Part shown: positions 23,330 through 34,760 of the stretch, in pieces
How the letters are laid out: the number at the start of each line of letters is the position of its first letter
How positions within the stretch are numbered: the stretch's first letter is position 1
Assembly (NCBI GenBank): GCA_963691655.1
Contig: OY829329.1
Coordinates: 19,730,708-19,794,707, forward strand
Source: Toxonevra muliebris
Taxonomy: Eukaryota > Arthropoda > Insecta > Diptera > Pallopteridae
Direction: 5' to 3'
Length of the DNA: 64,000 nucleotides
The notes under the pieces: model-generated
Seen by the model: the letters and a program-made list of their open reading frames with translations, nothing else
Told to the model about the DNA's origin: nothing
Database searches by the model: none
Translations under genes and position numbers: made by a program

Positions 23330-24797
23330 ATGTATAATTGGAATAACTGCTGCACCTTTGTTATACTGTTGATTTTAACATCAACATGTATTACCTATGG
23401 AGCTATAATAAATCAAAATATCGAGAGAACAATAGATTTATCTTCCCAATTGGTTAAGGAATCGATAAAAATCACAGCTGAAGACACCACCGGCAAACCA
23501 GTAAAGGAATATACATTTATCGTACCTAAAAATGAACGTGCGAAATTATCGTTTATATCAGGAAGAGATTCAGATAAAAAAGAAATACGAATTAAGGAAG
23601 AAAGTGCAGGAAATCAAAGTAAATTCATATTTACATTCCAATCACCCTTGTCATCTCAAGTACTGAATGTTGAAGCGGTGTATACTAAAAATGTAATACC
23701 ACACCCGGAACAGATAAAGCAAAATGAAAAGCAACTTGTGAAGTACAGCGGTCTATTATATTTGTTTTCTCCATATAAAACTGTTACACAAAGAACTTCT
23801 ATTAAATTGAGTTCCTCAAATATTCTGTCGCATACACAAATCAAACCATTTTCTGTATCGGCCAATAAAATTAAATACGGACCATATGAGAATATTGAAG
23901 GTAAGCTTTATTTTTTTTTATACTATTTTTTTCTGTACAGTAAGGAATCAGAAGAATTTTATAATTAAGAGGAGTAATTTAAATAGTGTCTTTTTTATCT
24001 TTGCAGCTTTGTCAAACGAAACATTCTTTGTACACTATGAAAACGAAACTCCTTTCATGACCGTTACTCATTTAGAAAGAATCATTGAAGTTTCTCATTG
24101 GGGCAATATTGCTGTTAAGGAGAACATACTCTTGGAGCATTCTGGAGCTAAGCTAAAGGGATCATTTTCCAGATACGAATTCCAGAAAGATACACGCTCC
24201 GGACAGGCTTCTGTTAAATCCTATAAAACTATATTACCCGCTGCGGCTACGGATGTTTATTATAGAGATAGCAACGGAAACATTTCAACATCGAACATGA
24301 ACATAATGCGTGATGCTGTTGAATTGGAATTACGTCCCAGATTTCCACTTTTCGGAGGCTGGAAAACTCAGTACATTTTAGGATATAATCTTCCTTCTTT
24401 CGAATATTTATACAATTCCAATGAGAACTATTTATTGAAGATGAGAGTTATCGATCACATATACGATGATATGATTGTCGATGAAGCATTGATCAAAGTT
24501 ATACTACCGGAGGGATCTTCTCAAATTGAACTTATTACACCATATGCAGTCCATAGGAATCCAAATGAATTATACTTTACCTACTTGGACACTGTCGGTC
24601 GACCAGTTGTATCTTTCTCAAAAACCAATTTAATCGAAAATCACATAACCGATTTTGATATAAAATACAAATTTTCAAAAATTTCCTTACTTCAAGAACC
24701 AATTTTGGTGATAACATTTGTCTTTATCATTTTTATACTAACTATAATATTTTTGCGTTTAGATTTCTCTATCTCTACACATTCTCACAAAGAGTAA
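23330..24797 (+). CDS. Ribophorin I, oligosaccharyltransferase subunit 1
   Basis: Ribophorin I is a membrane subunit of the ER oligosaccharyltransferase that transfers Glc3Man9GlcNAc2 to nascent proteins. Two exons, 23330-23900 and 24007-24797, join in frame to give 453 residues. The protein has a hydrophobic signal peptide (CTFVILLILTSTCITYGA), the lumenal start NQNIERTIDLSSQLVKESIK, YSGLLYLFSPYKTVTQRT, ISTSNMNIMRDAVELELRPR and FPLFGGWKTQYILGYNLPS, then a transmembrane helix near residues 425-443. The cytosolic tail is only a few residues, so the protein is shorter than the ~600-residue vertebrate form, which has a long cytosolic domain. AATAAA lies just past the stop. In Drosophila it corresponds to CG33303 (from memory). 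Confidence 0.94.
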
Positions 24798-25880
24798 AAT
24801 ACTAAATAAATTAATTTGTAAAAAATTAATTATTAAACAATAAAAAAAAAACAAAAAACCAACTTAAGAAAATACGCTGAATTAAATTTTGTAGTGAAAC
24901 TAACGAAAAAAAAAAAAAAATTGTGGGCAGATGATTTGTCAAAAGATACTAGCTAGAATTCCATAAAATTAGTCGTGCGGATTCTTAAAAAATAAGGAGG
25001 ATTTATTTGTTTAAAAATCACTTCAAATCGTAATTGTATATTTTAATGATATTGACTTCAATAAAAACAATTTTGATATCTTTTCCTTCTGTTTAAAATT
25101 TAATCTTTCGACAAAATCATGACTTGGAATTCTAGTTAAGAGGCCGCTCGCTTTGTGGATAGACAAAATAGTATTCATTTCAGAATAGCAATATATATAT
25201 ATATATATATATGTATGTTAATTAATGTGATAAAACTATATTTAACGAAAGAACCAAATCGCCGAAAGAACGGTCTCCGAAAGAGATTGTCGATTCTACT
25301 CGCACTCGAGAGAGAGTTATGATTTTAGATGAGGAATACTCATCGCTTGTAAATTAGCATCAGCATATCCCAGTGGTAAAAGGTGCGAAGTATGTTGCAT
25401 ATCATCGACGATTTCTGAATGACATTGGTGGCATTCAGAAGACGTATCTGGTAGTTGTGAGTTTCTGATCAGCAGAACTGTTGGCATTTCGATACCATTT
25501 TTTCCATGGTATGTTTTTCTGCTTTCTCGGGCCTACATGTTGCCACATCTTTAACAGTACACAGAAAAGGCCAGCACCGTTAATGTTTATTTATCGGCGG
25601 TTTGGTGATTTTTAGACGGTGGCTGCTAGCCGATATTTTCTTTTGTTTCGGAGGTTGATATAAAAAAACTCGAATATAATATTTTACACAACCCTATTAT
25701 AAGCAAATTTATCTTTTAAATATTATTCAATTCATATTATGTACTGTTTCATTCATTGGTATGACGTGTACGGCTTAACCAATAAATTACGCCAGACAGG
25801 AAATAAAAAAAGGCACGAAGTTGACTGTGAGCTGCAAGGCGCAAGGCATATTAAAAAAAAATGGAAGGGATTAGTTCATT
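24798..25880. other. 3' flank of ribophorin I, mostly non-coding
   Basis: A (AT)n tract lies at 25191-25212. On the minus strand near 25370-25450 a short reading ECHQCHSEIVDDMQHTSHLL has a Cys-x2-Cys...His pattern like the C-terminal zinc motif of non-LTR retrotransposons. It could belong to the same decayed element as 25900-26274. Nothing else was recognised. Confidence 0.4.
25191..25212. repeat. (AT)n microsatellite
   Basis: Eleven AT units in a row. Confidence 0.9.
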
Positions 25881-25899
25881 AAATAACTGTGGGTAAGTT

Positions 25900-26274
25900 G
25901 TCGAAGTTGATGAATGCTAAACACAAAGTGCTAGCTACTAGAAGTATAAGAAGACGAAAGATAAGACCTTGTTTGAAATCTCGTTTGGCATCAATGGCGC
26001 ATAGAGGTTAATTCTAATTTTCACGCTGGAAGTTTCGGCACAGGCTATCCCAAATCGTGCTGTCGAATGCACTATAATTAATGTATAAAGACGGAGTCGA
26101 TATGTTTATTTTAAATTTTTTCCAGGATTTGGCCTGTTGTTGATGATAGTACCTAGAATATGATTGTGCGCGAATTGCGGGATCGTCTTTCTTGTTTGTT
26201 GGGCAGATTACGTTGAGGCTCCAATCACTGGGCATGCTTTCATCTGACCATATTCTACATAAAAGCTCGTGCAA
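25900..26274 (-). pseudogene. Non-LTR retrotransposon reverse transcriptase fossil
   Basis: The minus-strand frame reads MHELLCRIWSDESMPSDWSL then NVICPTNKKDDP, matching the start of non-LTR reverse transcriptase domains (W...MP.DW....I.PI.KKGD). Later INYSAFDSTIWDSL matches the IDFKAAYDSI catalytic region and, at about 25945-25990, AIDAKRDFKQGLI matches RGFRQGDPLS. The F-x-D-D box region is not seen. Sequence between the blocks is deleted or frameshifted. Confidence 0.75.
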
Positions 26275-26508
26275 ACTTTTTGTAAGGTCTTATTGTTCTT
26301 CAGCCGAGCTATTGCTGTTAGGTGTGATAAATATACGTAAAAATGTAAAATAGTGTTTATTTTATGTTCATTTGATTTATTTAATTTAATCTCATTTCTC
26401 ATGTGCTTATTTATAAAATGACATATAATATACATGTATTTAACATTCAATCTATATAAATTAAAATATTTCTTCATATTTATTTAATTAATTTTAATTT
26501 TTTATAGG

Positions 26509-28230
26509 TTAAGAAAATTGTATCAAAATACTAAACATGAAAAATAGGAAAAAATGAGCACAACTAAATAATGAAATTAATAAAGGCCAAAGGAATGGAT
26601 ACCGTGATGGAGTAGGAACTATTATTGATGCAATTGTCAACATTACCATACAAAATATGGAAATATTGTGAAATTTAGTTAAATTAGATAATTTAGATTT
26701 ATCATACATTGCATTGTTATTCAAGCAAAAAATTTCAATACAAATGTGAAATATGAACATTATCGCGATAAAAGGGAATACCAGATTATCCTTTATAAAA
26801 AGTGGTAACATACTAAAAACGGTAACCTCCAGGAACCAAAATGTAAGCAGAGGTTTTAGTCCAAATAAACATAATGCCGGCAGTGCAACCAGAAGTATAG
26901 ACTTTTCATGTACCTGTAGTAATAATATCAAGCATTTTATATATCTATACATGTATATATTCTTGTATCAGAAATTCTAAAAACTTACTTGAAAGGAAAA
27001 TAGGAAAAAAGCCATTGCAGTGCTGGTTAGACAATAAAGGAATTTTTCTTTTCTCGTTGCTATAAACAATTGGAAATTGATGGGAAGAATAGCAGCTATG
27101 GTGGTGCATAAACATAATAAAGCCATTTGTTGATTAGATAAATTTTCTCTGTAATAAAATTAACATTTGTAAGCATAAATTTTCAAGTTTTAGTCTATTC
27201 TTCTATGCGCTTATGGCCCAGGGCAACTTGATATCATTAACCTCGTTGCTCTACGCACTGCCATAGCTTGTTACTTACTTTAATTTATATACAACGTTGA
27301 TTGCACACCAAACATTTGAAACTTTATCCTCGAATACACCGCGGCCAATAGGAAATAATCTATTTATGACAGTTGAAATAGAATGTAGTGAATATAGCCA
27401 AGGAATCCATAATGCAACGAATGTGAGAAGTACTATACTTCCTATCACGATGAATTTCTTTATTTTATGGGTAAAGCTAAATAGAAGAAAACATAATTTA
27501 AATTGTTACAGGGACATATATTAGCTCAACACTGTTATCTAAACAATTACCTTTTCTCTGAAAGACAAGCACGAAGCAGGTATATGAAAATTGGTAATGC
27601 ATGATATAATTCCATTTGTTTATAATTCAATGATAACGTAAAAAATAATGCAGCAAAATTATAATGATTCCTTAGAATTGATGATAATGCGAGCGCTGCT
27701 AATCCAAGAGAAATGTTATTATATTGAAAATGTCCATTATCAATTAAAATCTGTCCAGGATATATAATCATTAGTAAGAATAATGGCAGGAATGTCTGTA
27801 GGCAAAAAAACTTTTGTAAAGTTTTAGCAAGTATAAATAATGCCGGTATATATAGAAGTATATCGGCTAGCAGCACAGTCAAACGCATATAACTTTTGTG
27901 TTCTTCCGATTCGATGCCACGTGACTTTCCAAGTTCAACGAAACTTTGATTTATACTTTTTCCCATCACTCCTATTATATAGCTATGATAAGCGGTTAAG
28001 GGCGGATAATCTAAGCCCCAATACATTAAATCATTCTCGGTAGAATTTGTATACCATTCACTTGCGGCAATGTTGATAGTCACTTCCTGCCAATGTCTCT
28101 GTGCTTCATAATCACCATACAATGGCGGCTTCTCTGCTCCAGAATATGAGTGTAGCGATACGATTGCTCGTAAAGCTACACCAACACAAATTGTTGTAAA
28201 TATATCCACATGAACAAGTTTGAATTTCAT
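26509..28230 (-). CDS. gny: ALG6 dolichyl-P-Glc:Man9GlcNAc2-PP-dolichol alpha-1,3-glucosyltransferase, with apparent frameshift
   Basis: ALG6 adds the first glucose to the lipid-linked oligosaccharide in the ER membrane. Exons on the minus strand are 28230-27551, 27476-27279, 27149-26989 and 26913-26509. Conserved blocks are PPLYGDYEAQRHWQEVTINI with the lumenal acidic loop, DLMYWGLDYPPLTAYHSYII, RGIESEEHKSYMRLTVLLAD, ILIDNGHFQYNNISLGLAAL, LNYKQMELYHALPIFIYLL, LFPIGRGVFEDKVSNVWCA and FSFQVHEKSILLVALP. Many hydrophobic segments are present. The exon lengths sum to 1444, not a multiple of three: exon 3 starts in frame as ENLSNQQMA, but the conserved continuation LLCLCTTIAAILPINFQLF sits one base out, at an A-run 27119-27122 (TTTT on the coding strand). 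Everything else is intact, so either an extra base in the sequence or a null allele is likely. The Drosophila gene is gny. Confidence 0.93.
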
Positions 28231-28364
28231 CTTTTCAACATACTAAAATTATACCTGTGGACTACCATATGTGTCGAAATGATTAGAAACAAATTGAAAG
28301 TGGAACATTGAGAACAGGGTGTAGTCATACGACTTCGTGTCATTTATTTTTTAATTTTACGTGG

Positions 28365-28574
28365 TCAATATTTAGTCGCAGGCTGTTTTTCTTTCTGAAA
28401 CCGTAAATCTTCTGTTAAATGCAATTTTGTAAATTTATAAATATATATTCCAACAAGGTATACATTCAATTGCTCACAAAAATATTGGAATATTTTGAAA
28501 GTTATAGCGAGTGCGCCGGACCACGTCTGAGAAAATAGTTTCGCGATGACCACTGTGGTTCTAATTTGTTTCAT
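28365..28574 (-). CDS. Small ORF (69 codons) upstream of ALG6, same strand
   Basis: An ATG-started frame encodes MKQIRTTVVIAKLFSQTWSG, then a hydrophobic-aromatic middle (IFQYFCEQLNVYLVGIYIYK) and a charged C-terminus (LRFQKEKQPATKY). One possible amphipathic or membrane helix is visible. It ends 134 bp before the ALG6 start codon on the same strand, so it may sit in the ALG6 5' leader as an upstream or dicistronic ORF, or be an independent short gene. I do not recognise a family. Confidence 0.35.
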   Translation of the reverse strand: MKQIRTTVVIAKLFSQTWSGALAITFKIFQYFCEQLNVYLVGIYIYKFTKLHLTEDLRFQKEKQPATKY

Positions 28575-29159
28575 CCAAATATTTTAAATATTGAAGTAGT
28601 TAAACAAAAAGTGTTGTGCGACAAAATGGTGGACTCTGAAAGTTAAAATGTAAATTTATATGAACAAATTTGTTATTCTGGAATAAAATAGAATTCGCCA
28701 AAAACAAGAATATCGTTTGTTCAAGCACTAGCTTTATTTAAGTAAAAAATGTTTAAAAAAAAGTAAATAAATGAAACATAAGCTATATCTTGGTAAAGAT
28801 TTGTGTTCCTTTGCATACCTGCTTGACGTCATTGCAGGAAATGTTATAACTTACAAATTTTTTTCGGATCAACTTTATATTAATAGATTCTTGCCAAAAG
28901 ATAGTAGGTAAGTACTCACAATATATTTTTTTTTTCAAAATTATGGCCAATGTACAATTAAATCATATCCATCTCTTAAAATAGCTGCAGATGAAACAGG
29001 TATATGCTAATTTCTTCTACCCTCAACTCAGTTTCCCTCAGGAATTTATGAGAGAATTTTTTTTGCTTTTATTCCCAAAATAAAATTCATTATTTTTTTA
29101 TTAGTTTAATATTTTACATATAATAAACAAAACATCTTAAATTTTCGTTAATATACTCT
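28575..29159. other. Intergenic stretch between ALG6 and RPB9
   Basis: No gene is supported. A possible exon-like stretch from 28771 to 28908 ends in a good donor (AGTAGGTAAGT), but nothing downstream extends it with recognisable coding sequence. Confidence 0.4.
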
Positions 29160-30362
<1,203 letters not shown>

Positions 30363-31325
30363 TTTTAATAACTTTTTCTAATTAAATCTCTGATCACTTT
30401 CCAATTTTCTATGAAAATGCGTGTGCTCCCACTGGCTTCTATTTGTAAACACAATATGGATGTGCTAATTTTGATATACAAGTATATCGGAATCGAACAG
30501 AGTGTTCATCAGAAGAATAATAAAAAATGGTGCACTGAAAAAATTTTCCACAGCAGTTAAATGCGGTTTCTTGTCGTAATTACTTATAAAACAATTAGTT
30601 TGATTTTCGTTATATATTGCGAAGGTTTTAACGAATAATATTTAGCAAATGAATTGGACTTCTTTATCACTTTGTTAGACATGAAAATCATACTTTTTTG
30701 ATTTTTCAATTTACTCATGTGCGAACTTTTAAATGAAAATGGAAGAGCCAAAGTCAAAAAAGATAAAAATACAAAGGTAAAAATATTTAAAATTGAGGAT
30801 GGGATGAAACCTTTATTTATTTTAACTACAATGCAAAGGAACTCAAATGTCTTACAATAGTTATTTCCAAAGCGCATGTTTACATTAGCGCAAGCATAAA
30901 CGTCATGGCCATGTGTACATTGGCGCAACCACGCTGTACTTTGCTATCAAAAAGGAACGGTGGAATTGGAATTTGTATAACATAAATTGCGTTTCAATAA
31001 ATAAACACAAAAACTTTAAAGAGCATGTCTCTTGTGCTATGTTACAAATAATTTGTTTATTTCGTATAAAGAAAAGGAGAAACTATTTTTGTCGCAGCTT
31101 TAATTAAAACAAGAAATAGAATAAATAAAAAACAAATCTTTGCGTTTACATTCCTTGCAATAAAAAGAACTACATATATTTTATTGTAATAAAAAAAAGG
31201 TTTTCGATCATACGGCTAATTATGTGATAAAATAGAATTAAAAACTTATATTATTTTCCTTTAACTGTAACTATGAAGTGACTGCTTTAACAAAATAAAT
31301 CTTTTTCTTCTGATATTGTCATTAT
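30363..31325. other. Intergenic, 5' of RPB9
   Basis: It should contain the RPB9 promoter near its left end. An unassigned minus-strand frame (30584-30928) is AT-rich and without motifs. No gene was recognised. Confidence 0.4.
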
Positions 31326-31329
31326 AATA

Positions 31330-31725
31330 GGCGTTTTTTATATTATTAGCTCTGAGCAAAGCACGAGTTGTCAAAATCGAATTTCTTTTTAGCTCTGAGC
31401 ACTCAGAGCAAATGTAATTGTGTTTCTTTTTGCGATCAGAGCCCGCTCAGAGCGTGCTCTACGTGCTCAGAAGAAATTGACTGAGCAGACAGAGCGCGAC
31501 TGAAAATAATATTTGGACAGAATACACAAAAATTTTAAATGGCGGACAAAGCCTGAGAATAATTAATTTATCCATTTTTCACAAAAAAGCTCAAAACGAT
31601 TGAAAAAAATTTTGTTCAAAAATAAACTTAATTATAAATAGCTGTTATCTGACAGTTCGTACTCTATGCGTTTTAAAATTAAATCAGAGTTGTCAGAGCG
31701 TACTAGGTGTAGGTTTAGTATTATT
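31330..31725 (+). mobile_element. MITE family C copy 1 (GGCGTTTTT... ends), 3' end eroded
   Basis: It starts TAGGCGTTTTTTATATTATT, then TTAGCTCTGAGCAAAGCACG, and shows repeated GCTCTGAGC motifs in both orientations. The same head, middle (TATCTGACAGTTCGT) and AAATTAAATCAGAGTTGTC block occur in the shorter copy at 55676-55915. The terminal inverted repeat is missing on the right. It carries ~120 bp absent from copy 2. Confidence 0.75.
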
Positions 31726-32039
31726 TTTTTATCTTTAAAATTGGAAAAACTCAAAATTGGCAAAAATTGAAAACAAGTCCCACTGTAATGAGCGTGGAAG
31801 TGTGTCGATATAACCTATGGGCTAAAAAAAACAACAATACTTCTGAAAGGCGTATATAACTAACATAATAATTTCATTGCCAATATAATTTACGGCTCTT
31901 CGGATAAAAATCTATAAGAATCACACATTTAGTGTTTTATCTACTGATGTTGTCGCCTCAACGTCTAAAAATTTTTGAGTATAGTTCTATATAGATGAAA
32001 TTTTCGGCGCAAAACTTTCATCTATTTTTTTATAATCTG

Positions 32040-32142
32040 CCAAAATCGACTTTGGAATTCCTTTTTTGTCGTGTGTACACCTAAATTTTAAATTCAGAAT
32101 TTCAACGAAATTCTCTCTCGTGTGTCCGCAATATAATGAGCA
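32040..32142 (-). repeat. MITE family B fragment, inverted
   Basis: Read on the minus strand from 32142, it gives TTGCGGACACACGAGAGAGA, then ATTTCGTTGAAATTCTGAAT and TTAGGTGTACACACGACAAA. These match the first ~100 bp of the copy at 48642. Confidence 0.65.
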
Positions 32143-32420
32143 ATGGAGGGTACGTGTTAGGAAAACTTAACTTAGGACACATTATCTTAATCTCTTAAAG
32201 ATAATGTGTCTTATCAGCTAATTAAAAAGAATATAAATAGGTAGATTCATATATTAATGTATCTATCTAGGCATTTAATTAAAAAATGCTACATTTATCA
32301 ATATTTTGGAATAAGCCAAATTTAAGATTTTTTTCTTTTTGTTTGATTACGGATTTTTCATAAGTACCTTTAATAAAAGACATTTGGAAAATGTGCGTTA
32401 AGATTGTTTTGTGGTAAAGC

Positions 32421-32428
32421 TATATATA
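32421..32428 (+). promoter_or_regulatory. TATA box of the lipase gene
   Basis: TATATATA lies 34 bp before the first in-frame ATG (32462) and 46 bp before the second (32474). A start site about 30 bp downstream would give a very short leader, as is common for highly expressed, tissue-specific insect genes. Confidence 0.6.
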
Positions 32429-32461
32429 TGGGAGCCATTAGAAGTTTTATTTGCATTCTGC

Positions 32462-33554
32462 ATGAAATTAATAATGAAGACGATTTCTGTATTGTTTTTG
32501 GCAATCGCTGCTGGTATAAAATTCTTAATATACGTAATCCATATTTAGGTTTTCAATTACGGATTTAATTCTTTCAGTTGCGGCAATCCCTATCGATGAT
32601 ACTTATGGTTCAAATGGGTGGTTTGTTCCTCAGTTGGATGGATCATTTGAATGGGTTTCAGAAGACGAATTTCAAATCATGGCCAGACAAAACATGCTCA
32701 CTGGACGCTCTGCAACTGTAGTAAACTTTTATTTGTACACAAATGCGAGTCCAAGCACCGGAAAGGAAGTTGCCTTAAATGATGCTACTGCTTTGAGAAA
32801 TGCTGGATTCAATTCAGCTCGTCCCACAAGAATTATTATTCATGGATGGCAAAACAATTATCTATCCGATGTGAATGTTGAACTTCGCGGTGCGCTTTTC
32901 GCTACAGGGCAATACAATGTTATTTGCGTCGATTGGAGCTCCAAGTCTGAAACTATTAATTATGCAGCCTCCGTACTCCGTGTCCCAGGCGTTGGTAAAA
33001 TCGTAGCCAGTTTCATTGATTTCTTAAACCAAGATGGTGGTATGTCTTTTTCCAATCTGCTCGTTATGGGTCACAGTTTGGGCGCTCATGTATCAGGTTT
33101 TGCTGGTAAAAATGTTAAGAATGGGCAAATTGCTCAAATTACTGGTATGGACCCCGCATTGCCATTGTACAGTTATGATAAACCAGCTGACCGTCTCAAT
33201 GAAAATGATGCCAAATATGTTGAATCTATTCAAACTTGCGGTGGACTTTTGGGTTTCTTGAAACCAATTGGTAAAGGTGCATTCTACCCCAATGGTGGTA
33301 AGACACAACCAGGATGCGGTATTGATGTTGCTGGATCTTGTGCTCATTCTCGTTCGTATGAATACTATGCTGAAGCTATCCGCAGCAACGATTTCCCAAC
33401 AATGAAATGCGGAACATATGAAGAAGCTCTTGACAAGTCATGTGGAAGCACATACTCATCAGTTAAAATGGGTGCATCGACAAACTACGTCAACGCTTTT
33501 GGCGATTTTTATGTTCCAGTAAACAAAAAATCACCTTTCGGCAAAGGAGCTTAA
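32462..33554 (+). CDS. Secreted pancreatic-lipase-like triacylglycerol lipase or phospholipase A1
   Basis: It is an alpha/beta-hydrolase of the pancreatic lipase family, probably acting extracellularly, for example in the gut. Two exons, 32462 (or 32474)-32513 and 32578-33554, give 342 or 338 residues. The N-terminus ISVLFLAIAAVAAIP is a signal peptide. The domain shows TRIIIHGWQNNYLSDVNVEL (oxyanion region), YNVICVDWSS, the nucleophile elbow NLLVMGHSLGAHVSGFAG (Ser), QITGMDPALPLY (Asp) and SCAHSRSYEYYAEAI (His), so the triad is complete. The lid between the cysteines (TCGGLLGF...GC) is short, as in insect members. Several Drosophila paralogues (CG6271-like) are equally close, so no symbol is given. 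Confidence 0.95.
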
Positions 33555-33729
33555 AAGTACATACTGATCAAAAATAAATATTGAAAGAAAATCTTTTACA
33601 ATTATATAGTCGTATTTTTTAAAAAACTGCATTTCAATATTAAAAGATTAATTTTGAAATTTTAGAAAGATGACACACAGGCAAATTCACTTTTTTAAAA
33701 ATAAATCTGCTTCTTCACCCACTGATGCT

Positions 33730-34760
33730 ATCTCTTTGCAGGTTTTTTTTTAATCTAATTTTATTTCTGATAATGACCTAGATGTTGACTTTTCCAGCAA
33801 ATTAGATTCGTCATTAAACTTTGGATCCCTATTACTGAGTACTGATAATATTATTAAGGGTATTGCGAGATTAAAGTCCTCAACAAAAACCGACATGGAT
33901 AGCCTCTCTACGATACTGCTTTCTTTAGTCCAATCTTTAAGAGTGGCAATAAAAATTTCTTAGCTTTCTACTATTTCTAAGCTCTTTGAATCTGTCATCA
34001 AAGATAAACTTTTTTTTTCGCAGTTAGGAGCCTTATTTGTCCGAATCAACATAATTTTGTACCTAATCGCTCTACAGTGTCTAATCTTGCTGTTTTCACA
34101 GAAGACTGCATGTCAGGTTTTCAAAATGGTTTTCAGACTGACGTAGCTACACTGACTTTTCTAAAGCCTTTGATAGAGTTTCTCATCAAATTTTAATAAA
34201 AAAGACTAGCATCTCTTGGTTTTCACTCCATATTTCCTGAATGGATTAAATCATACTTAAGTAATCGCCGATGCGTCGTTGTCGTTGACAATGTACTTTC
34301 TCTTCCGTTTGTCGTCTCATCTGGAGTTAAACATTTTATTTATAAATGATATAAGTAGTTGCTTTTTCTTTACTAAGTTTCTTTTGTATGCTGATGATTT
34401 AAAAGTTTATTCTATAATCAAAAATTCATTCGATTCACAATTGCTCCAGGTAGATCTAAACAATCTTCATTTGTGGTGTGGAAAAATCGTTTATCCTTAA
34501 ACATCAGTAAATGCTTTCACGTAACTTAGTCTAAGCGTTTTACTGTCCTTCAAACATCCTGCCATTTTTCCCACGCATACCTGAAGTCAGTTAATGAAAT
34601 CAATGATTTGGAGTCATTTTTGATTCTAAATTCAGTTTCTCTAGCCATATTAATTAAATCATTTCCAAGTCTTATACTCAGCCATGTTCTGAAATTCACT
34701 TTCGAGTGAAATTGAGAACATGGCTGGCTATGTTAGCATTTGTCAGATGTAATAGTTTTG
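33730..34760 (+). pseudogene. Non-LTR retrotransposon (Jockey-type) reverse transcriptase fossil
   Basis: Plus-strand pieces in different frames spell the RT domain in order: FSKAFDRVSHQILIKK (about 34157-34206), then HSIFPEWIKSYLSNRRCVVV and VLSLPFVVSSGV, ILFINDISS, then the catalytic LLYADDLKVYSIIKNSFDSQ (Y-A-D-D at about 34386-34397), and NLHLWC followed by SLNISKC. Frameshifts and deletions separate the blocks. It lies directly downstream of the lipase gene. Confidence 0.85.

Noticed and set aside
28771..28908. Exon-like stretch (46 codons from an ATG) ending in a strong donor, AG|GTAAGT
   Set aside because: No downstream exon continues the frame: the only nearby acceptor leads to a stop within four codons, and no homology was recognised.
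30584..30928. Minus-strand 114-codon frame upstream of RPB9
   Set aside because: Composition is that of AT-rich non-coding DNA and no motif is seen; the hydrophobic run may be chance.
33034..33347. Open frames on both strands inside the lipase exon
   Set aside because: They are shadows of the lipase coding frame with no family similarity.
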